From Congeria kusceri (taxonomy: Eukaryota; Mollusca; Bivalvia; Myida; Dreissenidae), in assembly GCA_027627225.1 (NCBI GenBank), contig JAPFQT010000039.1, positions 1,368,001 to 1,432,000 of the forward strand: a DNA stretch of 64,000 nt. Direction: 5' to 3'. The position numbers and the translations under genes were made by a program. Shown piece by piece: positions 24,494 through 35,636 of the stretch. The notes under the pieces are model-generated. The model was given only the letters and a program-made list of their open reading frames with translations, was not told the origin of the DNA and made no database searches. The number at the start of each line of letters is the position of its first letter. Positions within the stretch are counted from its first letter, which is position 1.

Positions 24494-25141
24494 ATGCAAG
24501 CAGTCAATATTTAACTTCAGAAACAATTCTTTAATATTAACGGTTTTCAATTAACGGAAAAAGTTCCAGCTATCATGGAAAATTCAAATCGGTGGGTTAC
24601 CAATGTCCCAATGAAGACAGTTACTGCACCTGCATGTCAGATCCATCACACACATAGAGATCATTCGGTTTCCACTTTCCTTTTCAATAAGAAAAAATAT
24701 TGTTTGAACAGCTTAGGTATCGAACGGTCTGACGATGCTATAATTCCCGATCGATTGAAAATTCAGTTATCTCATATTTGTATGCCGCAAAAGAATAATG
24801 CCAACTGTGGGCTATTTGCCATAGCATTCATTACTGCATTCTGTTTTCGTAAAGATATTTGTACTGACCTGATATTTGATACAACAAAAATGCGGAGTCA
24901 CCTACTTTATTGCTTAGATAACGAAAAAATTGTAGAATTTCCTTTAACTAATAAAACAATTAGTGGAAGAAGACAAAAACAATGTAAAACAATTATAATT
25001 AAAAACTATTGTGTTTGTAATTTACCAGAATGCGTGGACGACAAGGTTCAGTGTGACAGGTGCAAAAAAATGGTACCACAAAAGTTGCGTTTCTGCACCG
25101 GCAGATATTTCATTAGAAAGTTTGGACTTTACATGCAATAG
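24494..25141 (+). pseudogene. Ulp1/C48-like cysteine protease with PHD-like finger, decayed
   Basis: Ulp1-family enzymes cleave ubiquitin-like proteins such as SUMO. The open part starts at ATG 24575 (188 codons). The same frame reaches back through a TAA to SQHMQAVNI near 24494, the usual start of the domain, so that ATG is not the true start. Residues from that Met: catalytic His region QIHHTHRDHSVSTF (His30; the usual Trp after it is Ser), then NSLG where Asp is expected (Asn45), oxyanion Gln72 and nucleophile Cys78 in MPQKNNANCGLFAIAF. Near residues 148-175, CVCNLPECVDDKVQCDRCKK looks like the first half of a PHD finger, but the downstream His/Cys ligands are lost. The Asp-to-Asn change, the stop and the truncated finger indicate a pseudogene. 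Confidence 0.8.
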
Positions 25142-26160
25142 GTGTTAAGTACACTTAAGAGGAAATAAGATGAAATACGTGCGTGATGAAGTGGTTGCTT
25201 TAAAATTAATTTGTTTACACCGATATAACCACCAGAAGCTCATCTTCATGTTTACTGTTTACATGCCCAGCCTCGTTATTTATAAATTTGCTATATAGCA
25301 CATCTCTTTTTCCCTGAAATTTTTTTTTTTGCTACTACTGCATTCTTTTTGTTGAATGTTTTTGTGTCTGTAATTTTAATCTAAATATTTGACTTTACTT
25401 TTCATACTGGCTACTGTTATCGTTATAAGTTACTACACTATATGATAATAGAATTGCTATATACACTTTAAGTTATAGAGACTCACTGCAATATCAACGT
25501 AAGAATGTTAATATTTACAATGTGTTAGTATATACTATGTTGTGTTGTATGATTTTATCTCTGTTATTATATTTATTATTGTTGATGATGGAATATAAGA
25601 AATAAATTATTACATATTTATTTGCATTTATTTTTTATTTTATTAATATATATGTAATAAACTATAAATGCCCATACACGCGTACGTGCGCATGTGTGTG
25701 TATAGTTGCACAATTATTCGTAATTAATAATTACAGCAAATTTAAAAAAGAGGTCTATTAACAAACACAATTATAGGTCTTTGCTTAAAACCTCAAATGT
25801 TTACAATTAAAATTGCAGTTTTAACAACGTTTTCAATACTTGTATCGAAATAATATGTATAATTCATAAATATCGTTATCTTCGAATACAATTTTTCAAT
25901 ATTATTCAACGCAGTAATATGTCAAACATATGGTTTATAAATATAAATAATAATCCGACCACTAGTAAATAAGAGTTAATTTCAGAATGCTAAATACATT
26001 CAATTGTTTACAAATTGTTCCAAATTTACTAAATTCCATTTACAATATTAAACTAAATATTTCAATCTTAAATGACAAGTTCATTTTTCATAACATTCTG
26101 CAATTTTCAATAACGCTTTTCTGAATTAATTCTCATTAACGAATGCAAAATAACAACCCG

Positions 26161-26452
26161 GTCCGTTTTCCTTCTTTGTCTATATTGGCTGCGCTAAAAG
26201 CTGCGTTTTCCCTATATATCTATATTGGCTGCGCTAAAAGCTGCGTCTTCCCTATATATCTATATTGGCTGCGCTAAAAGCTGCGTTTTCCCTATATATC
26301 TATATTGGCTGCGCTAAAAGCTGCGTTTTCCATATATATCTATATTGGCTGCGCTAAAAGCTGCGTTTTCCCTATATATCTATATTGGCTGCGCTAAAAG
26401 CTGCGTTTTCCCTATATATCTATATTGGCTGCGCTAAAAGCTGCGTTTTATA
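26161..26452 (+). repeat. 40-bp subterminal array at right end of the TIR element
   Basis: Full units start at 26181, 26221, 26261, 26301, 26341 and 26381. The seventh (26421-26452) is cut by the element end, and a diverged partial unit precedes at 26161-26180. Each unit holds GGCTGCGCTAAAAGCTGCG, identical to the TIR core. Units 2 and 4 differ by single bases. There is no spacer sequence between units. Confidence 0.95.
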
Positions 26453-26453
26453 C

Positions 26454-27190
26454 CCACCCACAATTCTATCATAAATCGGTCTAGAGACATTTCGGTAAAA
26501 AGATAAATGCAACATAGTGTTGAAAAACATACGAGCCAGCCATTGTCCAATTTAGATTAATATCATATTACCACATAAAAACTGCCTAGATTATATCAAT
26601 CATTTTCAATGATTAGTACATATGTTAAGATCTTGGTGAATTCTGATTGGACAAAGTAGACGAAATAGAGCAGGTTCTAATTGTCCTGATTTGCACCTCT
26701 GAAGCAACCCTAATTTACAAGGTATGTTCTAGCTGATCTGCTTAGACAGAAATGTAAGCGCAGACTGTGTAAACTGGGCTTAACTTAAGGCAGATTAATA
26801 TACTATTGGCCTAATACATTAATTATAGCCAATTTATTGACTGTCATTTTTATTACACAATTGATGGGACAATAACAACGTACTATACAGATACTTAGAT
26901 ACTAAGCACGGCTTAAATATACAAAGTAAAATTAATTTAGCAGCAACTAGGATGTCAGCAAATCTAAAATGCATCTTAAAGTGGAAACTCGACATTGTTT
27001 ACAGGGTATGTGTCATTTTATTATAACATTGTGATATTTATGCCTAGCACGATGACCAGTACTATGAAAAGTAATGAAATGCTATTCATTTAATAATAAC
27101 TCTATGAAATAGATTAAGTTTTATATAATGTTGCAGAACCTTTTTTACTTTGTATACATGTAACCGATGACATTTTGCTTAAAAATGTAG
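26454..27190. other. No feature seen
   Basis: AT-rich sequence right of the TIR element, with no gene or repeat end recognised. Confidence 0.4.
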
Positions 27191-27191
27191 A

Positions 27192-27275
27192 AGCCTGTTG
27201 GAAATGTTTGGCAGCCTGTTGGAAATGTTTGGCAGCCTGTTGGAAATGTTTGGCAGCCTGTTGGAAATGTTTGGC
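27192..27275 (+). repeat. 21-bp minisatellite, four copies
   Basis: The unit is GCCTGTTGGAAATGTTTGGCA, starting at 27193, 27214, 27235 and 27256. It keeps a frame open (repeating CWKCLAA) without evidence of a gene. Confidence 0.9.
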
Positions 27276-27369
27276 GGCCTTCAGACTTAGGGCAACTGAT
27301 TTTTCAGTCTCTGCAGTTCATTTAAAAATTAAATTAAGAAATATTTTTCGATTTATCGGCATATATGGA

Positions 27370-27655
27370 GTTATGATGCGTAGGAATTAAACAACGCGGG
27401 CGCTAGCCTGAGTTGTTTAATAGCACGCGTCAGGATCACAAAGAGTTGTTAATTGGCCGATAAAAAACGATAATGCGAAAATTATTTTGATTCTAACATG
27501 ATTTTACATATTTCACAATTGTAATTGGAACTGCACATGTATTTTTTACTTTTCTCCGCTAAGAATCTGGACTTTTTTTGCGTTGTTTATTCGGTAGTAT
27601 AACAACGATAATTTTGTTCCTTGTGTATAGAAAAATATAGAGTGTCATGTTAGAA
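27370..27655 (+). repeat. Foldback repeat family, copy C
   Basis: Same block order as copy A and inverse of copy B: GATGCGTAGGAATTAAACAA, GTTGTTAATTGGCCGATAAA, AATTATTTTGATTCTAACAT, TTGCGTTGTTTATTCGGTAG, AATTTTGTTCCTTGTGTATA, ending in GTGTCATGTTAGAA. Near full length, non-coding. Confidence 0.75.
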
Positions 27656-28379
27656 TTCAGTTCAAATCTGTTCATTTCTAATGCCAAATGCTAGTAAAAT
27701 CATATCATTTTTTTCTGGTTTAATCAACCAAATAAGTAAGGTTAAATATAGCCTTATAAACAGGAGGTCCCGGTGGGACTGAATTTTTGTCTTATCTATT
27801 TAAAAAAATCCTTTTCTTGCTATCATACTTGAGCTCTATATTTCCGATGCTTGAATATGTCAAGTTAAGACATTTAATGGCATACTTCAAGATTACAAAA
27901 ATCTGTGAACAAGTTCATTTAACGCATCTGTAGTTGTGGGCCTAATGACAACACTGTGTGCCATTATTATTACTGCTTATTGTGCTGTTTTTTCTGGCAC
28001 TCTTCATCATCAACTCAGGACCCTCTCTGGAGTCGTGGGGAAAGTTCTATGTTTTTCTACAATTTTGGGGAACAAAAACAATAATGTTGACAGAAAATTA
28101 ACTTTTAAATGCAGATGATATTAATGCTATTCAATGACCAGCAATACTTATGATCAGATTATGAAGTTTAATTCCAATTTTAATATATTTGCAACTTTAA
28201 ACTGCCTCTTCTTCAAACATTGGAGAATTTTTCACTGAAACAGGGTCAAAAAAATATGCTCAAGCAAGGAGAATGGGACGTTTATTTGGCCATCATCCCA
28301 GTCAATTTATTTTAAAATCCTTCCATATTGGCGAAAATAATGCTTTCTACAAAAAATTCATTCTTTAAGTGTGACTTTG

Positions 28380-28700
28380 GAACATTGATATTTTGGCAGA
28401 CACTAAGAACTGGTTCTACACAGGAAATGGACTTTCTAACAAATACTAAACAATGGTTTTACCCAGGAAACACACTTTCTTTGACAATCAAAAAACTGGT
28501 TCTTATCTGGAAATGGACTTTCAAACAGACACCAAGAACCGATTCTACCCAGGAAAAATTGTTTTTTTACATACACCAATAACTGGTTCTACCCAGAATA
28601 TGTACTGGCTCTCAGACATTAAGAACTGGTTCTACCCAGGATACGGGACTTACTCTCTGACGCCAATAACTTGTTCTTCCCAGGCAATGGGCTTTCTCAT
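28380..28700 (+). repeat. Minisatellite built from a SINE body fragment
   Basis: About seven diverged units of about 45 bp each contain AACTGGTTCTACCCAGGAAA followed by a GACTTTCT-like block. This core equals the body of the tRNA-headed SINE seen at 54962-55164 (GTACTGGTTCTTCCCAGGAA). The array seems to be tandem amplification of that SINE segment. Confidence 0.75.
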
Positions 28701-28835
28701 ATGTGAACAAGACAAGAGTTATGAAAAATAAAAATCTCTAATCTCGAACGCATATATCAAACTGAAGCAATGGAAAAATTCATTATCACACATCCGTCTG
28801 AGACTATTATTGTGCAGAACCGGACACACACATGG

Positions 28836-29888
28836 ACACTGACAATACTCTTTAGCATCAGCTGAAGCAGAACTCAGTTTTCAGAAACCATCTGTAAGCA
28901 TTATATCATGCTAAGATGAAAACAAATCTTCCTTGTTTATCAACACAAATAGCTAATCCCTTGTTCATTCTTAAATAATTAATTCTGTTACAAATCTGTT
29001 ACAAATAATTTATGGCAAATGTATGGTATATATTTTGTTAAATGTTTTATTAATCATAGGCATTTTGGAATTATTCATAGCAACACCAATGTGTGTAGCA
29101 GTCAAACACATCAATCAAGGAACAAAATGTACTTTGGAACAGTTTCATGTAGAATAAGATAAGTATAATTTATGATACTATACTGAGCTATCAAACTATT
29201 GATAACATAATTATTATACTGGATAGGTACAAATAGTGCCCAATTTATTTTGGCCACTAAATGGACCCGTATATCACAAACAGTGGAAATACTGCACCCT
29301 AACTTTGTTGGTCACAATACTGCCACAAAATGTGCTTTGTTATGCCTTATTTGGCACTCTGTTTTTTTCAAAAGCAGCTCAGCTCAGGCAACGTTTCAGA
29401 AACTTTATCCAATCAAATGTGATGGAAAATACTCAGGAAGTAGTCTCAAATTATTTATACCATTTGTTTCCATTATATGTCAGTTTGCATTATTGAGCAC
29501 ACAGTTACTCGCAAAGTAGTCCTAAAGTTTTAACATTGGTTAAAAATGCCTAACTGTTCTAAAAAGAAATTAAACATGATGTAGTAGGACAGATAAGTAT
29601 AGACAGATTTGAGTTCCAATATGGTTTCTGACAATGACTCTTTGAGTTACTTTACATAATGCCCAAGAACTGAGACAGCACATCCATTGATGATATCAGG
29701 TATTGTAAATGTACAATACCATGCACTTACCTGTTGTTAATTTAAAATATTTATATAAGAACACTAGTTTTCTCACTTGACTTCACTCCTATGAGTAAAA
29801 GTCATCCATGATTGACCTAACAAGTGTGATCATTGAGTTTCTGAAACTGAGTTCTGCTGCAGCTGATGCTAGAGAGCACTGACAGTGT
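28836..29888. mobile_element. Candidate TIR element or inverted duplication (about 53-bp arms)
   Basis: 28836-28888 and 29837-29888 are imperfect inverted repeats sharing AGCATCAGCTG(A/C)AGCAGAA and CTCAGTTTTCAGAAAC. About 950 bp lies between them. Its open frames (for example 29250-29519) have no recognised domain. No clear target duplication was seen. Confidence 0.55.
29699..29720. other. Small perfect hairpin
   Basis: GGTATTGTA then TACAATACC with a 4-base loop (AATG). No terminator role is implied in this eukaryotic context. Confidence 0.5.
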
Positions 29889-30404
29889 TTATGAGCGACT
29901 CATTTCCAATCCCTGCAAGACTGCTATTTGCGGTGCATGCTGTGCCTCTTCCGACGGGTCAGAGTATTCCAGATTAAAGCTGTGTTATATCCACAACACA
30001 AGTCTTCTTAGAAGACATCCCATATGGACTGCACAAAGGGGCATTCTTACAAAAAACTTCATCACCCTGAATGAGTTGCACAGTATAGTTTTACAGCTGC
30101 TACGTCACAGATAAATACTACAAAAATGAAAAAAATGTTTCCAATCTAGCAAATGACTATATTATTTGATACAACTGACTGAAATAACATTGTTGACACA
30201 TTAACACAATTTTGAGACACATGGGTTTATTTAATATGACGCATTGTTTCAACCCCATTTCAAAAGCATCCCAAGACGCTTTCCAACTATTTATAATCTT
30301 AGGTTTTATAACTCTGATCCATACGACTAATCGAAATCGCTGCCGCATTTCCATAGTTTACAAAACACAAGTAGAATTAAGAGCTTTCCAAAACATGTGA
30401 ACCT

Positions 30405-30465
30405 GTTTTGCGTCGGGGTTAGAGTGTCTGCCTCTCACGCAGAGGACCCTGGTTCAATCCCCCGA
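30405..30465 (+). repeat. tRNA-like (Glu-type) SINE head
   Basis: GGGGTTAGAGTG resembles an A box. TCTGC and GCAGA form a 5-bp anticodon stem around CTCTCAC (anticodon CTC, Glu-like). GGTTCAATCCC is B-box-like. The T stem and acceptor stem do not pair, so this is a tRNA-derived repeat or pseudo-tRNA, not a working tRNA gene. Confidence 0.5.
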
Positions 30466-31134
30466 AGGAACTCAGGACTTGTTTGCTTAAAATTTTGTTT
30501 TTACAACATTTTCCAATATACTTTATGTAATAATTTAAAAGAAAATCTATCAATGAACGGAAATAAAAGAAAACAGTTAAAATATTACAGAATCTTTCTT
30601 TTTAATAGAATTGGACATGCAGAATTAACATCACATCCTCAATATCACACACCAAACAGTGGAAGTCTATTTTTAGATGGGCTTTCCCAAACGAGTCATT
30701 AATTCCTCTATTATTTGTATTGTTAGTATACTAAGTGGTGCTATTACGATTGCATTTGATGATTTTCGTCACTTTTACTTTATAAACAAGATTTTCAACC
30801 ACAGTTATATATCTCTCATCATCTGTGCAGTAGCAGCTTTAAGTGTGTACAGTGATTGGTTGTTAGTTCAAACAGGTCTGTCAAAAGCAATGAATAAGAA
30901 AGCTTGTACAGACCAGAATCATTAAACAACACATAAAACAAAAGACTAAAACAATAAGCTAACATATATATAGTCAGGATGCTTTTTGCTACCAAAAAAA
31001 GTAAAATAAGGAGAGCAATAAAGGTGATTGTAATTCACATAAACACATATATAAGCACAATATAATTTCCCTTTTTCTCCAATATATTTGCTTATTAGGA
31101 ATACTGATGGAAGCATTCACACATCATAATATGA

Positions 31135-31880
31135 GGGATGGCAAAACTATTCGAATATTTTATATATTCAAATGATCGCCATTTAAATAGTTAAAACGCC
31201 ATTCGAATATTCCCATTTTTTTTTCCTTTAAAAGAACAATAATTTCCTGATTTTATCAAGTATTTGTCTGTCAACAAATTGGCGCTTTTTCACCAATATA
31301 TGCATGCACTTGATAGCGTGCTATCAATACAATGTGGTCGTGTCACGTGTCAGACCGAGAGATATTGAATACACGGGTCAGTGTCAGTGGCCACTCTTCT
31401 AATCGCAAGTTATAAACAATAACATCAGACAGTATAATCCATAACTGTTTATCGGTAATTAAAACTCGCGTTTATACATGTTAAAATACATGTAATAACA
31501 AAGAATAACTTGCGTTGTGCGATCACACATTTGGAAGTCAGTATAATTGAGAAATTTGTTGATAAACTGCATATATTGTTTTTCAGCACATTTCCATACT
31601 GCAGTATTAATAAAAACGTCTGGTTAATTGAAAAGTTGTTCATTAAAAGACCAATTAACGCGGGACCTTGACTCGTTTATATACCGTGTAATGTATGCAT
31701 ACATAGGAAAGTGCAATTAAAATACAACGGTAGATCTTTACGCTAATCAGTACTAAAACGTCGTGCAAAATAATCATTCATGATGAGGTTACAAAGCTTA
31801 AAGTACTTAATAAGAATATTATGCGAATATTCGATTATTCGATTGAATGAAAAAGCGAATATTCGAATACCGATCTAAAT
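31135..31880. mobile_element. Candidate hAT-like non-autonomous element (TATTCGAATA ends)
   Basis: The left end has GGGATGGCAAAACTATTCGA and ATTCGAATATTC (31148-31212). The right end has GCGAATATTCGATTATTCGA and GCGAATATTCGAATACC (31823-31871). Such inverted clusters of TATTCGAATA are typical at ends of hAT-type non-autonomous elements. The interior is non-coding. Exact ends are uncertain. Confidence 0.45.
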
Positions 31881-31972
31881 ACTATACAAAGACAAATACG
31901 TTTTTGTGAAATGTAGTTCCAGTACGATTCAAACACATGCCTACACAATTGTGCTATTTTATACTACTATTA

Positions 31973-33379
31973 ACAAGACTTTGATAATATTGCAAGTAAT
32001 ACTGGAGTCCCCTACCGGTGAAAACCCCTACTAATTAAACATTGTGCAATACCGTCAAATTGCCCTTTATCTGTAGATGTACAAAGTTCCATTTTCAAAT
32101 CCCATTTGTCACTGCAGTATTAAGTTGATGTTTTTCTATTTCAGTAACATTGACCAGACATTCGAGGTACTGTTTGAGTTATTGCAGTACTAAAATGACA
32201 GAGGGCGATCATATAGTCCATTCTGTGTACCAAGTTTCATGATCATATGTTATGTTCTTTTAGAATGATGAAAGTATTAAGTTTATTTCTATTTTAAGTA
32301 ACAGTCACGTGACCTTTGACCTCTGGTGAAAAATAAAAGGTCGTGCATAATTCTCACATTGCTGTTGCTATGTATTCAAAGTTTCATCAGTGTCGTCAGT
32401 ACTTTACGAGTTATCACAGGATCCAGGTTTCGGGGACGGACGGATAGACAGACATAGAGACAAAAGAAGAATGACACACAGACAGAAGGCAAACTGATAG
32501 TTCAATCTCTGTACCAAGTTTCATGGGCATATCTTATGTCCATTTCGAATTAAAACAGTATTTAGTTTATTTATGTGACCGTTGACCTCTGGTGAGTAAA
32601 AACGTTGTGCATAATCCTCACATTGCCACATTGCTGCTTATATGTATACCCAGTTTCATCGAAATAAGGTAAGTACTTTTTGAGTTATTGCAGGAACCAG
32701 AATTATTGGACAGACAGACAGACGGATGGACAAACATATGGAAGAACAGATAGAGAGATACACAGACGGACGGCAAACCTATAGTTCAATCTTTGTACCA
32801 AGTTTCATGGTCAAATCTTATGTACTTTTTGAATTAAAACAGTATTTAGTTTATTTCTATTTTTAGTAACAGTCACATGACCTTTGACCTCTGGTGAAAA
32901 ATAAAAGGTCCTGCATAATCCTCATAGTTTATATGTATACCAAGTTTCATCGAAGTATCTTCAGTACTTTTTGAGTTATTGCAGGAACCAGAATTAGGGG
33001 ACAGACAGACAGACGGATGGACAAACATATGGAAGAACAAATAGAGAGACACACAGACGGACGGCATACCTATAGTTCAATCTTTGTACCAAGTTTCATG
33101 GTCAAATCTTATGTACTTTTCGAATTAAAACAGTATTTAGTTTATTTCTATTTGTAGTAACAGTCACATGACCTTTGACCTCTGGTGAAAAATAAAAGGT
33201 CCTGCATAATCCTCATTGTTTATATGTATACCAAGTTTCATCGAAGTATCTTCAGTACTTTTTGAGTTATCGCAGGAACAAAATTTTGCGGACGGAAGGC
33301 GGACAGACAGACAGACGGACGGACGGACTGACGGACGGCAAACCTATAGTCCCCTCTGGTGAAACACCGGTAGGGTACT
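31973..33379 (+). mobile_element. Tandem-core element with AGTCCCCTACCGGTG ends and 3' hairpin
   Basis: It starts AACAAGAC... and then AGTCCCCTACCGGTG (32007-32021). The core is about four to five monomers of 280-300 bp, each with a CAAGTTTCATGG block, TGACCTTTGACCTCTGGTGA, GAGTTATTGCAGGAACCAGA and a (CAGA/CGGA)n tract. The 3' end is a hairpin, AGTCCCCTCTGGTG-AAA-CACCGGTAGGGTACT (33348-33379), whose left arm repeats the 5' end. Non-coding; the layout matches the other tandem-core elements in this window. Confidence 0.7.
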
Positions 33380-33822
33380 AATTATCCCAAACTCCCACGA
33401 AATTGCCATTGGTGATTAATGGTTATATAATAAAACAATGAATGTTGGTCAAATGTTTATAGTAACAACTCCATCATATTTAGAAATTTTTTAATATTTA
33501 TACTCTGTAAATTAGCTTTTTGCTGCAATGTTACTGCTGACATACTGTCAATATGTCCCTCTTAAGAAAATACTTTGCACAAATGTGCTGCAATGGTAGC
33601 AAGGAAGACAATCATTGATTAGTTAAGTAAACAGGTAAAATGGATGATCTCCCTTGTTCAAATATAAGTTTTCTATTTTTGCCAAATGTTCCTGTAACTA
33701 TGATGTTGTGTAGTCCAGTCTTAACTCAGTTGAGTTTCTGATACTTTAACTAAATGGTTTGCCATGCACACATACATGTTGAGAATGACAATTACAAATT
33801 TGCAACTGTGCAAGTATGTATA
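33380..33822. other. No feature seen
   Basis: AT-rich spacer between two tandem-core elements. Confidence 0.4.
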
Positions 33823-35636
33823 CACAAGAGGGCCCTGAGGGCCCTAGGACACTCACCTGAGACCTTGTAACCCAATTGGAATTTGCATCCCAGAGGCATG
33901 GCTTATTTTTTTCCCAGGGGCATAAGTTGAACAACCTTGAACAAACCTCTGGGCCTTGCGGTTTCAGGTAATGATTGTTTAACTCATTTTGCTATTTAAG
34001 TCTATATATACAATGTGACCTTGGGGGGTGGCCAGATTTGACCCCACGGACATAATTTGAACAATCTTTGGAGAGTACCAATATGCAATGTTACGTACCA
34101 AATATAGGAAAGCTGTGGGCCTTGCAGTTTCAGGTAAAGATTTTTTAACGTATTTTGCCATTTAAGTCTATATAAACCATGTGACCCCTCGGGGGATGGC
34201 CAGATTTGACCCCAGGGGTATAATTTGAACAATCTTTGGAGAGGACCACTATGCAGTGTTACGTAACAAATATAGGAAAGCTGTGGGCCTTGCGGTTTCA
34301 GAGGAGAAGAATTTTAAAGTCATTTTGCTATTTAAGTCTATATTAACCATGTGACCAATCGGTTGTGGTCTGTTTTGACCCTATGGGGCATAGTTTGAAC
34401 ACTCTTTGTAGAGTACCACTATAGGATGTTAAATACAAATACGAAACCTCTGGGCCTTGCGGTTTTAGTGAAGAAGATTTTAAGACGTTTTGTTATATAA
34501 GTTTTTATAACCCATGTGACCCCCTGGGCGTGGCCAGTTTTGACCCCGGGGGCATAATTTGAACAGTCTTTGTAGTTGCTATATATTCTATATAAGCCAT
34601 GTGACCCCCGGGGTGTGGCCCGTTTTGACCCCAGGGGCATAATTTGAACAAACTTTGTTCAGGACCACTAAACAATGTTACATACCAAATATGAAACCTC
34701 TGGGCTTTGCGATTTCAGAGGAGAATATTTTAAAAGTCATTTTGCTATATATTCTAAATAAACCATGAGACCCCCGGGGCGTGGCCAGTTTTGACCCCGG
34801 GGGCATAATTTGAACAATCTTTGTAGAGGACCACTATAGGATGTTACATACCAAATATGAAACCTCTGAGCCTTGTGGTTTCAGAGGAGAAGAGTTTTAA
34901 AGTAATTTTGCTATATATTCTATATAAACCATGTGACCCCCAGGGCGTGGCCCGTTTTGACTCCAAGGGCAAAATTTAAACAAACTTTGTAAAGGACCAC
35001 TAAAGGATGTTACATACCAAATATGAAACCTCTGGGCCTTGCGGTTTCAGAGAAGAAGATTTTTAAAGTCATTTTGCTATATATTCTATATAAACAATGA
35101 GACCACCGGGGTGTGGCCAGTTTTGACCCCAGGGGCATAATTTGAACAATCTTTGTAGAGGACCACTATAGGATGTTACATACCAAATATGAAACCTTGT
35201 GGTTTCAGTGGAGAAGATTTTTAAAGTCATTTTGCTATATATTCTATATAAACCATGTGATCCCCGGGGCGTATCCCGTTTTGGCCACAGGGGCATAATT
35301 AGAACAATCTTTGTAGAGGACCTCTAGAGGATGTCACATATCAAATATGAAAGGTCTGAGCCTTGCGGTTTCATAGAAGATTTTTAAAGTTTTCATTTTT
35401 TAAATCTATTTTTAGATCTGGTGACCTACTTATTCAGCGGACCAGAAAGATTTGAACAATTTTGAAAGAGGTCCACCCAAGGATCATTCCTGTGAAGTTT
35501 GTTGAAAATCTGCCAAGCGGTTTAGGAGGAGATGTTGTTTGAATGAAAAGTTGACGACGCACGCACACACGCACGATGGACAACGGGCGATCACAAAAGC
35601 TCACCATGAGCACATTTTGCTCAGGTGAGCTAAAAA
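33823..35636 (+). mobile_element. Tandem-core element 1, CTCACCTGAG family with ~170-bp core
   Basis: The 5' end ACAAGAGGGCCCTGAGGGCC is followed by CTCACCTGAG. The core is about ten monomers of roughly 165-170 bp with GGCATAATTTGAACAATCTT, GAGGACCACTATAGGATGTT and CTCTGGGCCTTGCGGTTTCA. The 3' hairpin AGCTCACC(A)TGAGCA ... TGCTCAGGTGAGCT (35598-35631) has 14 paired positions and one bulged A, followed by AAAAA. The hairpin left arm echoes the 5' end. Non-coding; open frames across it are satellite artefacts. Confidence 0.85.

Larger units (their letters stand above)
20994..26453 (+). mobile_element. 5.46-kb TIR element with decayed SGNH / SWIM / Ulp1 / PHD coding pieces
   Basis: Left end 20994-21020 and right end 26427-26453 are perfect inverted repeats of each other, 26 bp beginning TATAAAACGCAGC plus one more matching G. 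Inward on the left, degenerate GGAAAACGC-type blocks continue to about 21135. On the right the same sequence is the unit of a 40-bp array (26161-26452). Between the ends, all on the plus strand, lie remnants of an SGNH-like hydrolase (two pieces with intron), a SWIM-type finger, an acidic/basic linker, an Ulp1-like protease and a PHD-like finger. SWIM fingers, and sometimes Ulp1 domains, are known cargo of Mutator-like (MULE) and KDZ-type transposons. No DDE transposase core is visible, and no 8-11-bp target duplication like those of MULEs was found. TATA occurs at both edges, so a TA/TATA target site cannot be told apart from the TIR. Confidence 0.75.

Noticed and set aside
26161..26452. CRISPR-like repeat array
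   Set aside because: The 40-bp units are contiguous with no unique spacers and match the TIR of the surrounding element; the host is an animal.
20994..26453. Maverick/Polinton or retroviral-type element
   Set aside because: The element is too short, and no DNA polymerase B, integrase, capsid or reverse transcriptase motif is visible. A protease of the Ulp1 family alone is not sufficient.
30405..30465. A tRNA-Glu gene
   Set aside because: A 5-bp anticodon stem and CTC are present, but acceptor and T stems do not pair; better read as a SINE head.
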